DNA from: Streptomyces sp. ADI96-02
GTDB taxonomy: Bacteria > Actinomycetota > Actinomycetes > Streptomycetales > Streptomycetaceae
Assembly (NCBI RefSeq): GCF_003846185.1
Contig: NZ_ML123034.1
Coordinates: 139,855 to 187,529, forward strand
Direction of reading: 5' to 3'
Length of the DNA stretch: 47,675 bases
In this document: piece after piece, positions 41,063-47,675 of the stretch
Layout of the letters: each line of letters opens with the position of its first letter
Position numbering within the stretch: the first letter of the stretch is position 1
The notes under the pieces: generated by a model
Databases searched by the model: none
What the model was told of the DNA's origin: nothing
The model's input: the letters and a program-made list of their open reading frames with translations, nothing else
Translations under genes and position numbers: made by a program

Positions 41063-42025
41063 TCAGCCGGTGAGGCGCGGCCCCGAGAGCACGGTGGAGA
41101 ACACGGGGCTGCGGTCCTGATGGCCCGTCACCTGCACGGTCACCGTATCGGGAGCCGCGCCGGGCAGGACCACCGCCCGGATCCAGCAGGGGCTGGTGAA
41201 CTCCGCGTAGCGGTGGAACCGCGTGCTGCCCTCCGCCGGCACGAAGCCGCCCGGCCCCGCGACCAGGCACGCGGCCTGCCGGGCCGCTTCGAGCAGCAGC
41301 ATGCCCGGCACATGGTCGTTGGGCCGCTGGAACAGGGTGGGATGGCGGGTGTCCACGCGCAGTTCCCAGACGCCCTCCAGCGGGCCTTCCGTCAGGACGA
41401 CGTCCTCGACGCGGCCCCGGCCCGCCGGCACCGGCGAGACCGAGGGCGCATCGGGTATGCAGGTGCCCGGTGTCGCGGAGCCGCCGCGCATCCGCCGGTA
41501 CACCTGCGGGCTGGTGAACCTCGTCGCGCCCATTCCGGTCGCCGCCACCAGTCCGCCGCGGAGCACCACCCAGTCCACGCGCCCCTGCACCGGCGTTCCG
41601 CCGCGCCACTTCAGCTCGGAGCACGTCACCTCGATGTCGACCTCGGCGGGCCCGCCGGCGACGCGCAGGCGGGAGAGGCGGCAGGCGAAGTCGAGGTCCG
41701 CCATCAGGAAGTGATGGCCCAGCGGGACGCCGTAGCCGGCGTGGAAGGCGAGCATCGCCGCCTGCCGCATCGCCTCGGTCAGGAGCATCGGGTCGTGGCG
41801 GTCCCCGGGAACGGGCGCGAAGAACGGATGGTCGTGCGGCAGGACGGCCGCGACCGAGAACCGGTCCGGGCCCCGGCGTACCCAGCTCCGCGCGAAGGCG
41901 TCCTCCGCCCGGCTCCGATGCACCAGTTCCATCCTCACGGGGTGCACCGGCCCCCCGTCCGGGACGTGCTCGACGAACGGGACCTCTACCGTCCCGGGAT
42001 CGATCAGGACTGCTGCTTCGGGCAT
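41063..42025 (-). CDS. afsA: AfsA/ScbA-type butyrolactone synthase
   Basis: 320-aa enzyme that joins a beta-ketoacyl chain from fatty-acid synthesis to dihydroxyacetone phosphate, the first committed step to gamma-butyrolactone signals. It contains two AfsA hotdog repeats: the first with LVHRSRAEDAFARSWVRRG, DHPFFAPVPGDRHDPMLLTEAMRQAAM and FHAGYGVPLGHHFL, the second with LRVDTRHPTLFQRPNDHVPGMLLLEAARQAACL. GGGGGGAG before the ATG supports the start. Divergent from an ArpA/ScbR receptor gene with an ARE-like site between, the classic locus layout. Confidence 0.95.
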   Translation of the reverse strand: MPEAAVLIDPGTVEVPFVEHVPDGGPVHPVRMELVHRSRAEDAFARSWVRRGPDRFSVAAVLPHDHPFFAPVPGDRHDPMLLTEAMRQAAMLAFHAGYGVPLGHHFLMADLDFACRLSRLRVAGGPAEVDIEVTCSELKWRGGTPVQGRVDWVVLRGGLVAATGMGATRFTSPQVYRRMRGGSATPGTCIPDAPSVSPVPAGRGRVEDVVLTEGPLEGVWELRVDTRHPTLFQRPNDHVPGMLLLEAARQAACLVAGPGGFVPAEGSTRFHRYAEFTSPCWIRAVVLPGAAPDTVTVQVTGHQDRSPVFSTVLSGPRLTG

Positions 42026-42078
42026 AACTCCCCCCAGGGGTCATGTGTTGGCGAGTGGGTTGTTCCAGCGGTGCGCTG

Positions 42079-42106
42079 ATAACATACAGACTAAGCGGTT
42101 TTTTTC
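42079..42106. promoter_or_regulatory. ARE-like receptor-binding site in the afsA/receptor promoter region
   Basis: AACATACAGACTAAGCGG followed by TTTTTTT resembles autoregulatory elements bound by butyrolactone receptors (ACATAC half and CGGTTT half). It lies 55-80 bases upstream of afsA and about 80 bases upstream of the receptor, so one site could control both. Confidence 0.7.
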
Positions 42107-42187
42107 TACCCCGGCGGGGAGGTCCCCGGCCCCCATGCCCGACTCCCGGTCGCACCACCACCGGCCCAGCGCAACGAAGGAGGCAGG

Positions 42188-42829
42188 ATGGCCAAGCAGG
42201 ACCGGGCGATCCGTACCCGCCGAGCGATCCTGATGGCAGCAGCGGAGACCTTCGAGAAACACGGGTACCAAGCCGCCACGATCACCCAGATACTCAAGGT
42301 CGCCGGCGTCACCAAGGGCGCGCTCTACTTCCACTTCACATCCAAGGAAGACCTCGCACTCGGCGTCCTCGACGCCCAGGAGCCGCCGGAATCCGTCCCG
42401 GAGCAACTGCTCAAGCTCCAGGAACTCATCGATCTGGGGCTGCTCTTCAGTCATCGCCTGCGCACCAGCCTCCTCGCCCGCGCCGGCGTTCGCCTGTCCA
42501 TGGACCAGCAGGCTCAGGGCCTCGACCGCAGCGGCCCCTTCCTCCGCTGGCAGGAGGCCACCCACCGCCTCCTCGCGCAAGCCAAACACAACGGTGAACT
42601 CCTCACCCACGTCAACCCCACAGAGACGGCGGATCTCTATGTGGCCGCGTTCGCCGGCATCCAGGCGGTCTCCCAGACCCTGACCAACTACGAGGATCTC
42701 CAGAAGCGCTACCTCACGCTCCAGCACCACGTGCTGCCCAGCATCACCACGCCCTCCGTGCTCGCGGCGCTCGATCTGACCCCCCAGCGCACCGACGAGC
42801 TGGTCCGCCTCGCGCCGTACCCCCTCTGA
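42188..42829 (+). CDS. Gamma-butyrolactone receptor (ArpA/ScbR family)
   Basis: 213-aa TetR-type repressor. Start MAKQDRAIRTRRAILMAAAETFEKHGY and recognition part GVTKGALYFHFTSKEDLA are hallmark ArpA/ScbR sequences. The ligand domain retains the family region with a conserved tryptophan (FLRWQEATHRLLAQA) that contacts the butyrolactone in CprB/ScbR models. GGAGG 5 bases before the ATG. Divergent from afsA; expected to repress itself and afsA until the signal binds. Confidence 0.95.
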   Translation: MAKQDRAIRTRRAILMAAAETFEKHGYQAATITQILKVAGVTKGALYFHFTSKEDLALGVLDAQEPPESVPEQLLKLQELIDLGLLFSHRLRTSLLARAGVRLSMDQQAQGLDRSGPFLRWQEATHRLLAQAKHNGELLTHVNPTETADLYVAAFAGIQAVSQTLTNYEDLQKRYLTLQHHVLPSITTPSVLAALDLTPQRTDELVRLAPYPL

Positions 42830-42862
42830 CGCCGCGCCGCGCCGCGGAACGCGCCGGGGCCC

Positions 42863-43474
42863 TCAGGCGCCCAGCATCAGCTTGGCGCCGAGGCCGATCA
42901 TCATCGCCGCGACGAGCCCGTCCAGGACCCGCCAGGACGACGGACGCGCCAGGACGCCGCTGAGCAGCCGGGCGCCGAACCCGAGAGCGGCGAACCAGCA
43001 CAGGCTGGCGAGGACCGCTCCGAGGCCGAACACCCAGCGCCCGGAGCCCCGGTCGGCCGCCACCGAGCCGAGCAGGAACACGGTGTCCAGGTAGACGTGC
43101 GGATTGAGCCACGTCATGGCGAGGCAGGCGAGCACGGGGCCGCGCCGCGTCCCGTTCGGCGCATCCCCCGCGAGCAGGGCCGACGGACGCAGCGCGCGTC
43201 GTGCGGCGAGGACGCCGTAGCAGATCAGGAACACGCCGCCGAGCAGCGCGACGACCGTCAGAGCGGAGGGCCAGGCCACGACGACGGCCCCCACTCCGGC
43301 GACGCCGAGCGCGATGAGGACCGCGTCGGACAGCGCGCATATCGCCACCACCGGCAGGACGGCGTCGCGGCGCACCCCCTGGCGCAGGACGAGTGCGTTC
43401 TGGGCGCCGATGGCGACGATGAGGGAGAGACCGGTGGCGAATCCGGCGGCGGCGGTGCTGAGCGTGCTGGTCAT
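42863..43474 (-). CDS. LysE/ArgO-family amino-acid exporter
   Basis: 203-aa inner-membrane exporter with six predicted helices. LysE signature GLSLIVAIGAQNALVLRQGVRRD at the N-terminus, followed by CALSDAVLIALGVAGVG and the helix-4 region MTWLNPHVYLDTVFLLGS, which is specific to LysE/ArgO rather than RhtB proteins. Exports basic amino acids such as lysine or arginine. ATG start with no strong SD. Divergent from its LysG/ArgP-type regulator. Confidence 0.94.
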   Translation of the reverse strand: MTSTLSTAAAGFATGLSLIVAIGAQNALVLRQGVRRDAVLPVVAICALSDAVLIALGVAGVGAVVVAWPSALTVVALLGGVFLICYGVLAARRALRPSALLAGDAPNGTRRGPVLACLAMTWLNPHVYLDTVFLLGSVAADRGSGRWVFGLGAVLASLCWFAALGFGARLLSGVLARPSSWRVLDGLVAAMMIGLGAKLMLGA

Positions 43475-43513
43475 GGTGCTGACGTTACGGAGACGTGGGG
43501 GCTGACGTACAGC

Positions 43514-43525
43514 TAAGAATTCTTA
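43514..43525. promoter_or_regulatory. Palindrome in the lysE-lysG divergent region
   Basis: TAAGAATTCTTA is a perfect 12-base palindrome located 17 bases before the LysR-type start and 40 bases before lysE. Its AT-richness stands out and its position fits a LysG/ArgP binding site. Confidence 0.6.
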
Positions 43526-43541
43526 CGTATCATTAGCGCTT

Positions 43542-44498
43542 GTGATGCCGGAGCTTCCCCTTGATCAGGTCCGCACGCTGCTGGCCGTCGTCGACGAGGG
43601 CACGTTCGACGCGGCGGCGAGTGTGCTGCACGTGACACCGTCCGCGATCAGCCAGCGCGTGAAGGCGCTGGAGCAGCGGACGGGACGGGTGCTGCTGATG
43701 CGGACCAAGCCCGTACGGCCCACGGAGTCCGGCGAGGTGGTGGTGCGCTTCGCCCGCCAGCTGGCCCGGCTGGAGCGCGACGCGATGGCGTCGCTCGGGA
43801 TGTCGGGCCCGGGTGAGCCGGCCCGGCTGTCGATCGCGGTGAACGCGGACTCCCTGGCGACCTGGTTCCTCCCGGCCCTGCGCCGGGTGCCCGAGACGGC
43901 GGAGGTCTGCTACGAGCTGCGCCGGGAGGACCAGGACCACACGTCCGCCCTGCTGCGGGAGGGACGGGTGATGGCGGCGGTGACCTCGTCGCCGGAGGCG
44001 GTGACGGGCTGCTCGGTGCGCGGCCTGGGCGTGATGCGCTACCTGCCGGTGGCCGGATCCGGGTTCGCCGACCGGTGGTTCGGGCCGAGGGCGGGCACGA
44101 CTCCGCGCGATCTGCTCGCCGCCGCGCCGGTGGTGGGCTTCGACCGGCGGGACGACCTCCAGGACACCTTCGTTCGGGGGCTCGGCGGTGACCGCGCGAG
44201 CGGTCGGCGGCACTACGTGCCCACCTCCGAGGGGTTCGTGGCGGCGGTCGCGGCCGGCATGGGCTGGGGCATGGTGCCCGACGTCCAGGCGGAGGCCCTG
44301 CTGGCGGCGGGCCGTCTGGTGGACCTGGCTCCGGGGCGCACCGTCGACGTCCCGCTGTACTGGCAGCAGTGGAAGCTCGACTCGCCGTCCCTGGCGGCCG
44401 TCGCCGGGGCGGTGACGGCCGAGGCCGCCGTGTCGTTGCGCCCCGGCGGCGGGCCGGGCGCGGGCCCCGCAGGTCACGGGAGGTCCGGGGCGTCCTAG
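43542..44498 (+). CDS. LysG/ArgP-type LysR regulator
   Basis: 318-aa activator of the divergent exporter gene. HTH: LDQVRTLLAVVDEGTFDAAASVLHVTPSAISQRVKALEQRTG, which is the typical ArgP/LysG form. The effector domain includes LSIAVNADSLATWFLPAL and the late GMGWGMVPDVQAEALLAAGRLV, as in ArgP relatives. The GTG at 43542 or the ATG one codon later may be used; no clear SD, so the transcript may be leaderless. The C-terminal 25 residues are Gly/Pro-rich. Confidence 0.94.
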   Translation: MMPELPLDQVRTLLAVVDEGTFDAAASVLHVTPSAISQRVKALEQRTGRVLLMRTKPVRPTESGEVVVRFARQLARLERDAMASLGMSGPGEPARLSIAVNADSLATWFLPALRRVPETAEVCYELRREDQDHTSALLREGRVMAAVTSSPEAVTGCSVRGLGVMRYLPVAGSGFADRWFGPRAGTTPRDLLAAAPVVGFDRRDDLQDTFVRGLGGDRASGRRHYVPTSEGFVAAVAAGMGWGMVPDVQAEALLAAGRLVDLAPGRTVDVPLYWQQWKLDSPSLAAVAGAVTAEAAVSLRPGGGPGAGPAGHGRSGAS

Positions 44499-44601
44499 GA
44501 TGGCGTCTCTCCCGGCCCCCGGGCGCGTCGGGCGGTCCGTCCGGGCCGCCTCGGGGAGGGGTGTTCCCGTTCCCCTGCCGACAACTCCCGGAGGCGATCT
44601 C

Positions 44602-45276
44602 TTGCGCGTACTTCTGGTGGAGGACGAGGACGACCTGCGCGCGGTGATCGCCGCGGGCCTGCGCGAGGCGGGTTTCGCCGTGGACTGCGCGCCGGACTGG
44701 CCGGACGCCGATGTGATGCTGCACGTCACGGCGTACGACTGCGTGGTCCTGGACCGCATGGTGCCCTTCGGCGACACCCTGGTCCCGCTGGAGCGCCGGC
44801 GGCGGACCGGCTGGTCCGTGCCCGTCCTGTGCCTCACGGCCCTGGACACGCTCGACGACCGGCTGTTCGGGCTGGAGAGCGGGGCGGACGACTACCTGGC
44901 CAAGCCCTTCGCCATGCGCGAGCTGGTGCTGCGGGTGCGCAGCCTGACCCGGCGGGCGACCGAGCGCCTGCCCGCCTTCCTGGGCTGCGCGGACGTGGTG
45001 ATGGACCTGGCCCGGCGCGAGGTGCGGCGGGGCGGGGTGCTGCTGTCCCTGAGCCCGAAGGAGTACGCCGTGCTCCAGCAGCTCCTGGTGAACGCGGAGA
45101 GCGTGGTCACGCGCACCGGTCTGCTGGAGCACTGCTGGGACGAGATGGCCGACCCGGTCTCCAACGTGGTGGACGCCGTCATCGCGGGCGTACGGCGCAA
45201 GCTCGGCTCGCCGGGGCTGGTGCACACCGTGCGCGGTCAGGGGTTCCTGATGAGCGCGGGACGGGGGCCGTCCTGA
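44602..45276 (+). CDS. OmpR-family response regulator
   Basis: 224-aa transcription factor. Receiver: LRVLLVEDEDDLRAVIAAGL, phospho-acceptor D51 (CVVLDRMVP), T in LCLTALDTLDDR and K in DDYLAKPFAMRELV. Trans_reg_C winged helix: LSPKEYAVLQQLLVNAESVV, then SNVVDAVIAGVRRKLG and VRGQGFLM. TTG is the start, with GGAGG 7 bases upstream; the longer frame has low-quality sequence. Its stop overlaps the kinase ATG by one base (TGATG). Close in type to CutR/CssR regulators. Confidence 0.94.
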   Translation: MRVLLVEDEDDLRAVIAAGLREAGFAVDCAPDWPDADVMLHVTAYDCVVLDRMVPFGDTLVPLERRRRTGWSVPVLCLTALDTLDDRLFGLESGADDYLAKPFAMRELVLRVRSLTRRATERLPAFLGCADVVMDLARREVRRGGVLLSLSPKEYAVLQQLLVNAESVVTRTGLLEHCWDEMADPVSNVVDAVIAGVRRKLGSPGLVHTVRGQGFLMSAGRGPS

Positions 45277-46613
45277 TGGCGGGCCGCCCCGAACGCCGTC
45301 GGCGGTCGCCGGCCAGACGGCGGCTGCGCCGGCTCCAGCTGCGGCTGACCGCCGCGTACACCCTGATCACCGCCCTCGGGCTGAGCTGCCTGTGCTGGCT
45401 GGTGATCCGCACCGACGACCGGTCCCGGCAGGCGTCGGAGTACGACGAGATGCGCCGCCGGGCCTCCGTCGCGGCCTCGCTGGTCTACTACGAGGAGGAC
45501 CGGCTCCGCCTCGACGGTCTCCAGGACGACGAGGCGACCACGGGCACCCCGCAGATCCTGGTGCTGGAGGCCCCGCCCGGCGGGCCGCACGCCTTCGTGT
45601 TCCGCGGACGGGTCAGCCGGTTCGACGTCGCGGACGCGACCGCGGAACGGGTGGCGCGCTCGGCGATGCGGGCGGACGACGTGGTGCGCTCGACGGGGCA
45701 CGACCGGTCCGGCGACCCCGTCTACCTGCTGGCCGTGCCCTTCCACCACGACGCCACCGACGCGATGGCGGGCGCGGCCGTCGCGGTCGGCGACCCGGAA
45801 CGCGGCTCGGCCGAGCACCGCAGTCTGATCCTGTCCCTGGCCGCCGGCGGCGGGGCGCTCACGGCCCTCGCCGGGCTCACCGGCCACGTGCTGTCGGGCC
45901 GGAGCATGCGTCCGGCCTGGCAGGCGCTGGAGCAGCAGGAGCGGTTGCTGGCCGACGCGGCGCACGAGCTGCGGACGCCGGTGGCCGTGATGCGCGGCTC
46001 GGTGGAGGTGGCCGAGGGCGGCGCGGGCGGGCTGGGCGTTCACCTGCCGCGCATCCGGCGGGCGGCGGACCGGATGGCCGACGTGGTGGAGAACCTGCTG
46101 ACCCGTGGGCAGCTGGACGCGGCCGTGGACTCCGTCCGGCCGACGCCGCTGCGCCTGGACCAGCTCGTGGAGGAGGTCTGCGCGGATCTGCCGGACGGCG
46201 GGCACCGGCTGGAGCTGTGCCTGGAGGAGTCCGTGGTCGAGGCCGACGCGGGGCTGGTGCGGGTGGCGGTGCGCAACCTGCTGGACAACGCCGCACGGCA
46301 CGGCCGGACTCCGGGCGCGCCGGGCGGGGCTGATCTGCTGGTGTCCGTGCTGGGGCCGTCGGTCTCGGTCGCCGACCGGGGCCCCGGTGTGGAGCCCGGG
46401 CGGCTGCCGGAGCTGATGGAGCGCTTCCGCTCGCCGGGGGGCGGTACGGGCATCGGCCTGTCGCTGGTGCACCGGGTCGCGACCGTCCACCGCGGAAGCC
46501 TCACCGTGCGGGCCCGGCCCGGCGGTGGCGCGGTCTTCGTGCTGCGGCTCGCACCGGGCCGGTCGCGGCGTCGGCGCGCGGGCGGACGCGGCGGAGTGCG
46601 GGCGCGGCGATGA
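45276..46613 (+). CDS. Sensor histidine kinase paired with the OmpR regulator
   Basis: 445-aa two-transmembrane kinase. Basic N-terminus, helix 1 (LTAAYTLITALGLSCLCWLVI), extracytoplasmic sensor about 46-180, helix 2 (LSLAAGGGALTALAGLTG), HisKA with H230 in LLADAAHELRTPVAVMRG, HATPase_c with N box RNLLDNAARHG, G1 VADRGPGV and G2 GGTGIGLSLV. Coupled to the regulator gene by TGATG. The signal is not evident. The basic C-terminus (RSRRRRAGGRGGVRARR) is unusual in length. Confidence 0.94.
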   Translation: MAGRPERRRRSPARRRLRRLQLRLTAAYTLITALGLSCLCWLVIRTDDRSRQASEYDEMRRRASVAASLVYYEEDRLRLDGLQDDEATTGTPQILVLEAPPGGPHAFVFRGRVSRFDVADATAERVARSAMRADDVVRSTGHDRSGDPVYLLAVPFHHDATDAMAGAAVAVGDPERGSAEHRSLILSLAAGGGALTALAGLTGHVLSGRSMRPAWQALEQQERLLADAAHELRTPVAVMRGSVEVAEGGAGGLGVHLPRIRRAADRMADVVENLLTRGQLDAAVDSVRPTPLRLDQLVEEVCADLPDGGHRLELCLEESVVEADAGLVRVAVRNLLDNAARHGRTPGAPGGADLLVSVLGPSVSVADRGPGVEPGRLPELMERFRSPGGGTGIGLSLVHRVATVHRGSLTVRARPGGGAVFVLRLAPGRSRRRRAGGRGGVRARR

Positions 46614-46685
46614 CGCTCACGATTCACTCATGATCGGCCGTCCATGATGCGGGGGCAGGTTCTCAGACCACGCACAGGAGTACGC

Positions 46686-47546
46686 ATGTCCAAGCACGCC
46701 GTCCCCCCGTTCTTCCGCCGCAGGAGCACCCTCGCGGGCGTCGCCGCCGGTGTCGCGGTGGCGACCGGGGCGGGCCTGATGCTGTCCAACGCCTTCGCGA
46801 CGGGCTCCGCCGTGAAAGCGGCCCCCAAGGTCGTCCTCCCCAAGGCGAACGCCGCCTTCGACTACCAGATCGGCGGTGCCTACACGCCGCCCGCCGGGGT
46901 CAAGGCCGTCTCCCGGGACCGCGGGGACAAGCCGGCCCGCGGCCTGTACAACGTCTGCTACGTCAACGCCTTCCAGACTCAGCCGGGTGAGATGGACTGG
47001 TGGCAGAAGAAGAACCCCGACCTGCTGCTGCGCGACGGCAACGGCGACCTGGTCAACGACGAGGCGTGGGGCGAGGCGCTGCTCGACACGTCCACCTCGG
47101 CCAAGCGCACCCGGCTCGCGAAGATCGTCGGAGGCTGGATCGACGGCTGCAAGAAGGCCGGCTACCAGGCCGTGGAGCCGGACAACCTCGATTCGTACGA
47201 GCGCTCCGACGGTCTGCTGACCCGGACGCACAACGCCGCCTTCGCCAAGCTGCTGGCCTCGCGGGCGCACGCGGCCGGTCTGGCGATCGGGCAGAAGAAC
47301 ACCACCGACCTGCTGAGCCAGGGCAGGACGATCGGCTTCGACTTCGCGGTGGCCGAGGAGTGCGGCCGGTACGACGAGTGCGCCGACTACGCCTCCGCGT
47401 ACGGCAACCGCGTCTTCGTCATCGAGTACCGGTCGAGCGACTTCACCAAGACGTGTTCGGCCCTGGGGGCGAAGCTCTCCGTGGTCCGCCGCGACGTGGA
47501 CGTGCGGCCCGCCGGCCAGCAGGGCTACGTGTTCCGCTCCTGCTGA
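46686..47546 (+). CDS. Secreted GH114-like (endo-alpha-1,4-polygalactosaminidase family) protein
   Basis: 286-aa precursor. Signal region: RRRSTLAGVAAGVAVATGAGLMLSNAFA, with RRR before the hydrophobic core, so Tat export is possible. The mature TIM-barrel-like domain reads FDYQIGGAYTPPAGVKAVSRDR, then YNVCYVNAFQTQP, GNGDLVNDEAWGEALLDTS and GYQAVEPDNLDSY, where E and D in VEPDN fit the GH114 active site. The family degrades polygalactosamine-type exopolysaccharides. AGGAG 6 bases before the ATG sets the start. Follows the two-component pair by 72 bases; a strong hairpin follows. Confidence 0.9.
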   Translation: MSKHAVPPFFRRRSTLAGVAAGVAVATGAGLMLSNAFATGSAVKAAPKVVLPKANAAFDYQIGGAYTPPAGVKAVSRDRGDKPARGLYNVCYVNAFQTQPGEMDWWQKKNPDLLLRDGNGDLVNDEAWGEALLDTSTSAKRTRLAKIVGGWIDGCKKAGYQAVEPDNLDSYERSDGLLTRTHNAAFAKLLASRAHAAGLAIGQKNTTDLLSQGRTIGFDFAVAEECGRYDECADYASAYGNRVFVIEYRSSDFTKTCSALGAKLSVVRRDVDVRPAGQQGYVFRSC

Positions 47547-47613
47547 CCGGGCGGCCGTGCCGTCGGTCCGGGGCCGGGCCGTGTGACACTGTTGGTAAAT
47601 GAGGGCCCCTGGT

Positions 47614-47645
47614 TGCGTCCCGCTGCCGTCGGGCAGCGGGACGCA
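47614..47645 (+). terminator. Very strong hairpin at the window end
   Basis: TGCGTCCCGCTGCC and GGCAGCGGGACGCA are perfect 14-base arms around a GTCG tetraloop, about 70 bases after the GH114-like gene. It works as a terminator by position; no T-run follows. Confidence 0.8.
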
Positions 47646-47675
47646 GTCGTTCGAACCGAGAGACGCGGGTTCCGA

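Noticed and set aside
47640..47665. tRNA T-arm-like GTTCGAACC
   Set aside because: No acceptor or anticodon stem pairs with it; the adjacent hairpin is a simple inverted repeat.

Overview
The window is high-GC actinobacterial DNA, almost certainly Streptomyces. Evidence is the very GC-rich third codon positions, frequent GTG and TTG starts, short intergenic gaps, and families typical of the genus: snapalysin, AfsA and gamma-butyrolactone receptors, a LAL regulator, and the telomere pair tap-tpg. Tap and Tpg maintain linear replicon ends, so the window probably comes from an arm of a linear chromosome or from a large linear plasmid. The rest fits such a region: nearly every neighbourhood is a small accessory module with its own regulator.

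Layout. 0-2 kb: 3' end of a cytochrome P450, its [3Fe-4S] ferredoxin and an aldo/keto reductase. 2.3-5.1 kb (minus): a NarL-type two-component pair with a possible coupled 30-aa leader ORF, then a DUF2071 protein. 5.4-9.1 kb: snapalysin, a TetR regulator with its operator, a VOC protein, and an OpuAC-type binding protein divergent from a LysR regulator. 9.2-13.3 kb (minus): the tap-tpg operon running directly into a DHA2 efflux gene. 13.3-16.6 kb: an O-methyltransferase divergent from a MerR regulator with a textbook MerR promoter, an ArsR-VOC operon with a perfect operator, a 7-bp tandem repeat, and a 2OG-Fe(II) oxygenase with a small ORF upstream. 16.8-24.4 kb (plus): a LAL regulator, a six-helix membrane protein coupled to a second DHA2 transporter, a methyltransferase, and a protein carrying a thrice-repeated domain. 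24.4-25.5 kb: ohrR/ohr with twin operators.

25.9-31.8 kb: a small ORF coupled to an unknown gene, an FAD monooxygenase, TetR, SDR, a lysine-rich histone-H1-like protein, a GH25-like hydrolase and a small secreted protein. 32-38 kb: an aph(3'')-type streptomycin phosphotransferase, a secreted M14 carboxypeptidase, a TerB protein, an ArsR regulator with its operator inside a consensus promoter, and a zinc alcohol dehydrogenase divergent from an MmyB-type XRE regulator. 38.3-42.8 kb: a methyltransferase frameshifted near its start, then a gamma-butyrolactone locus (second receptor-like regulator, NmrA-like reductase, AfsA synthase, divergent ArpA/ScbR-type receptor) with two related ARE-like sites. 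42.9-47.6 kb: LysE exporter and divergent LysG/ArgP regulator, an OmpR-type two-component pair, and a secreted GH114-like protein ending in a very strong hairpin.

The most notable points are the butyrolactone locus with two matching candidate AREs and an unusual reductase partner, the tap-tpg operon (Tap shows polymerase-like palm motifs) with an efflux pump as apparent third gene, and an unusually rich set of directly visible operators. I see no insertion sequence, CRISPR array or tRNA gene.
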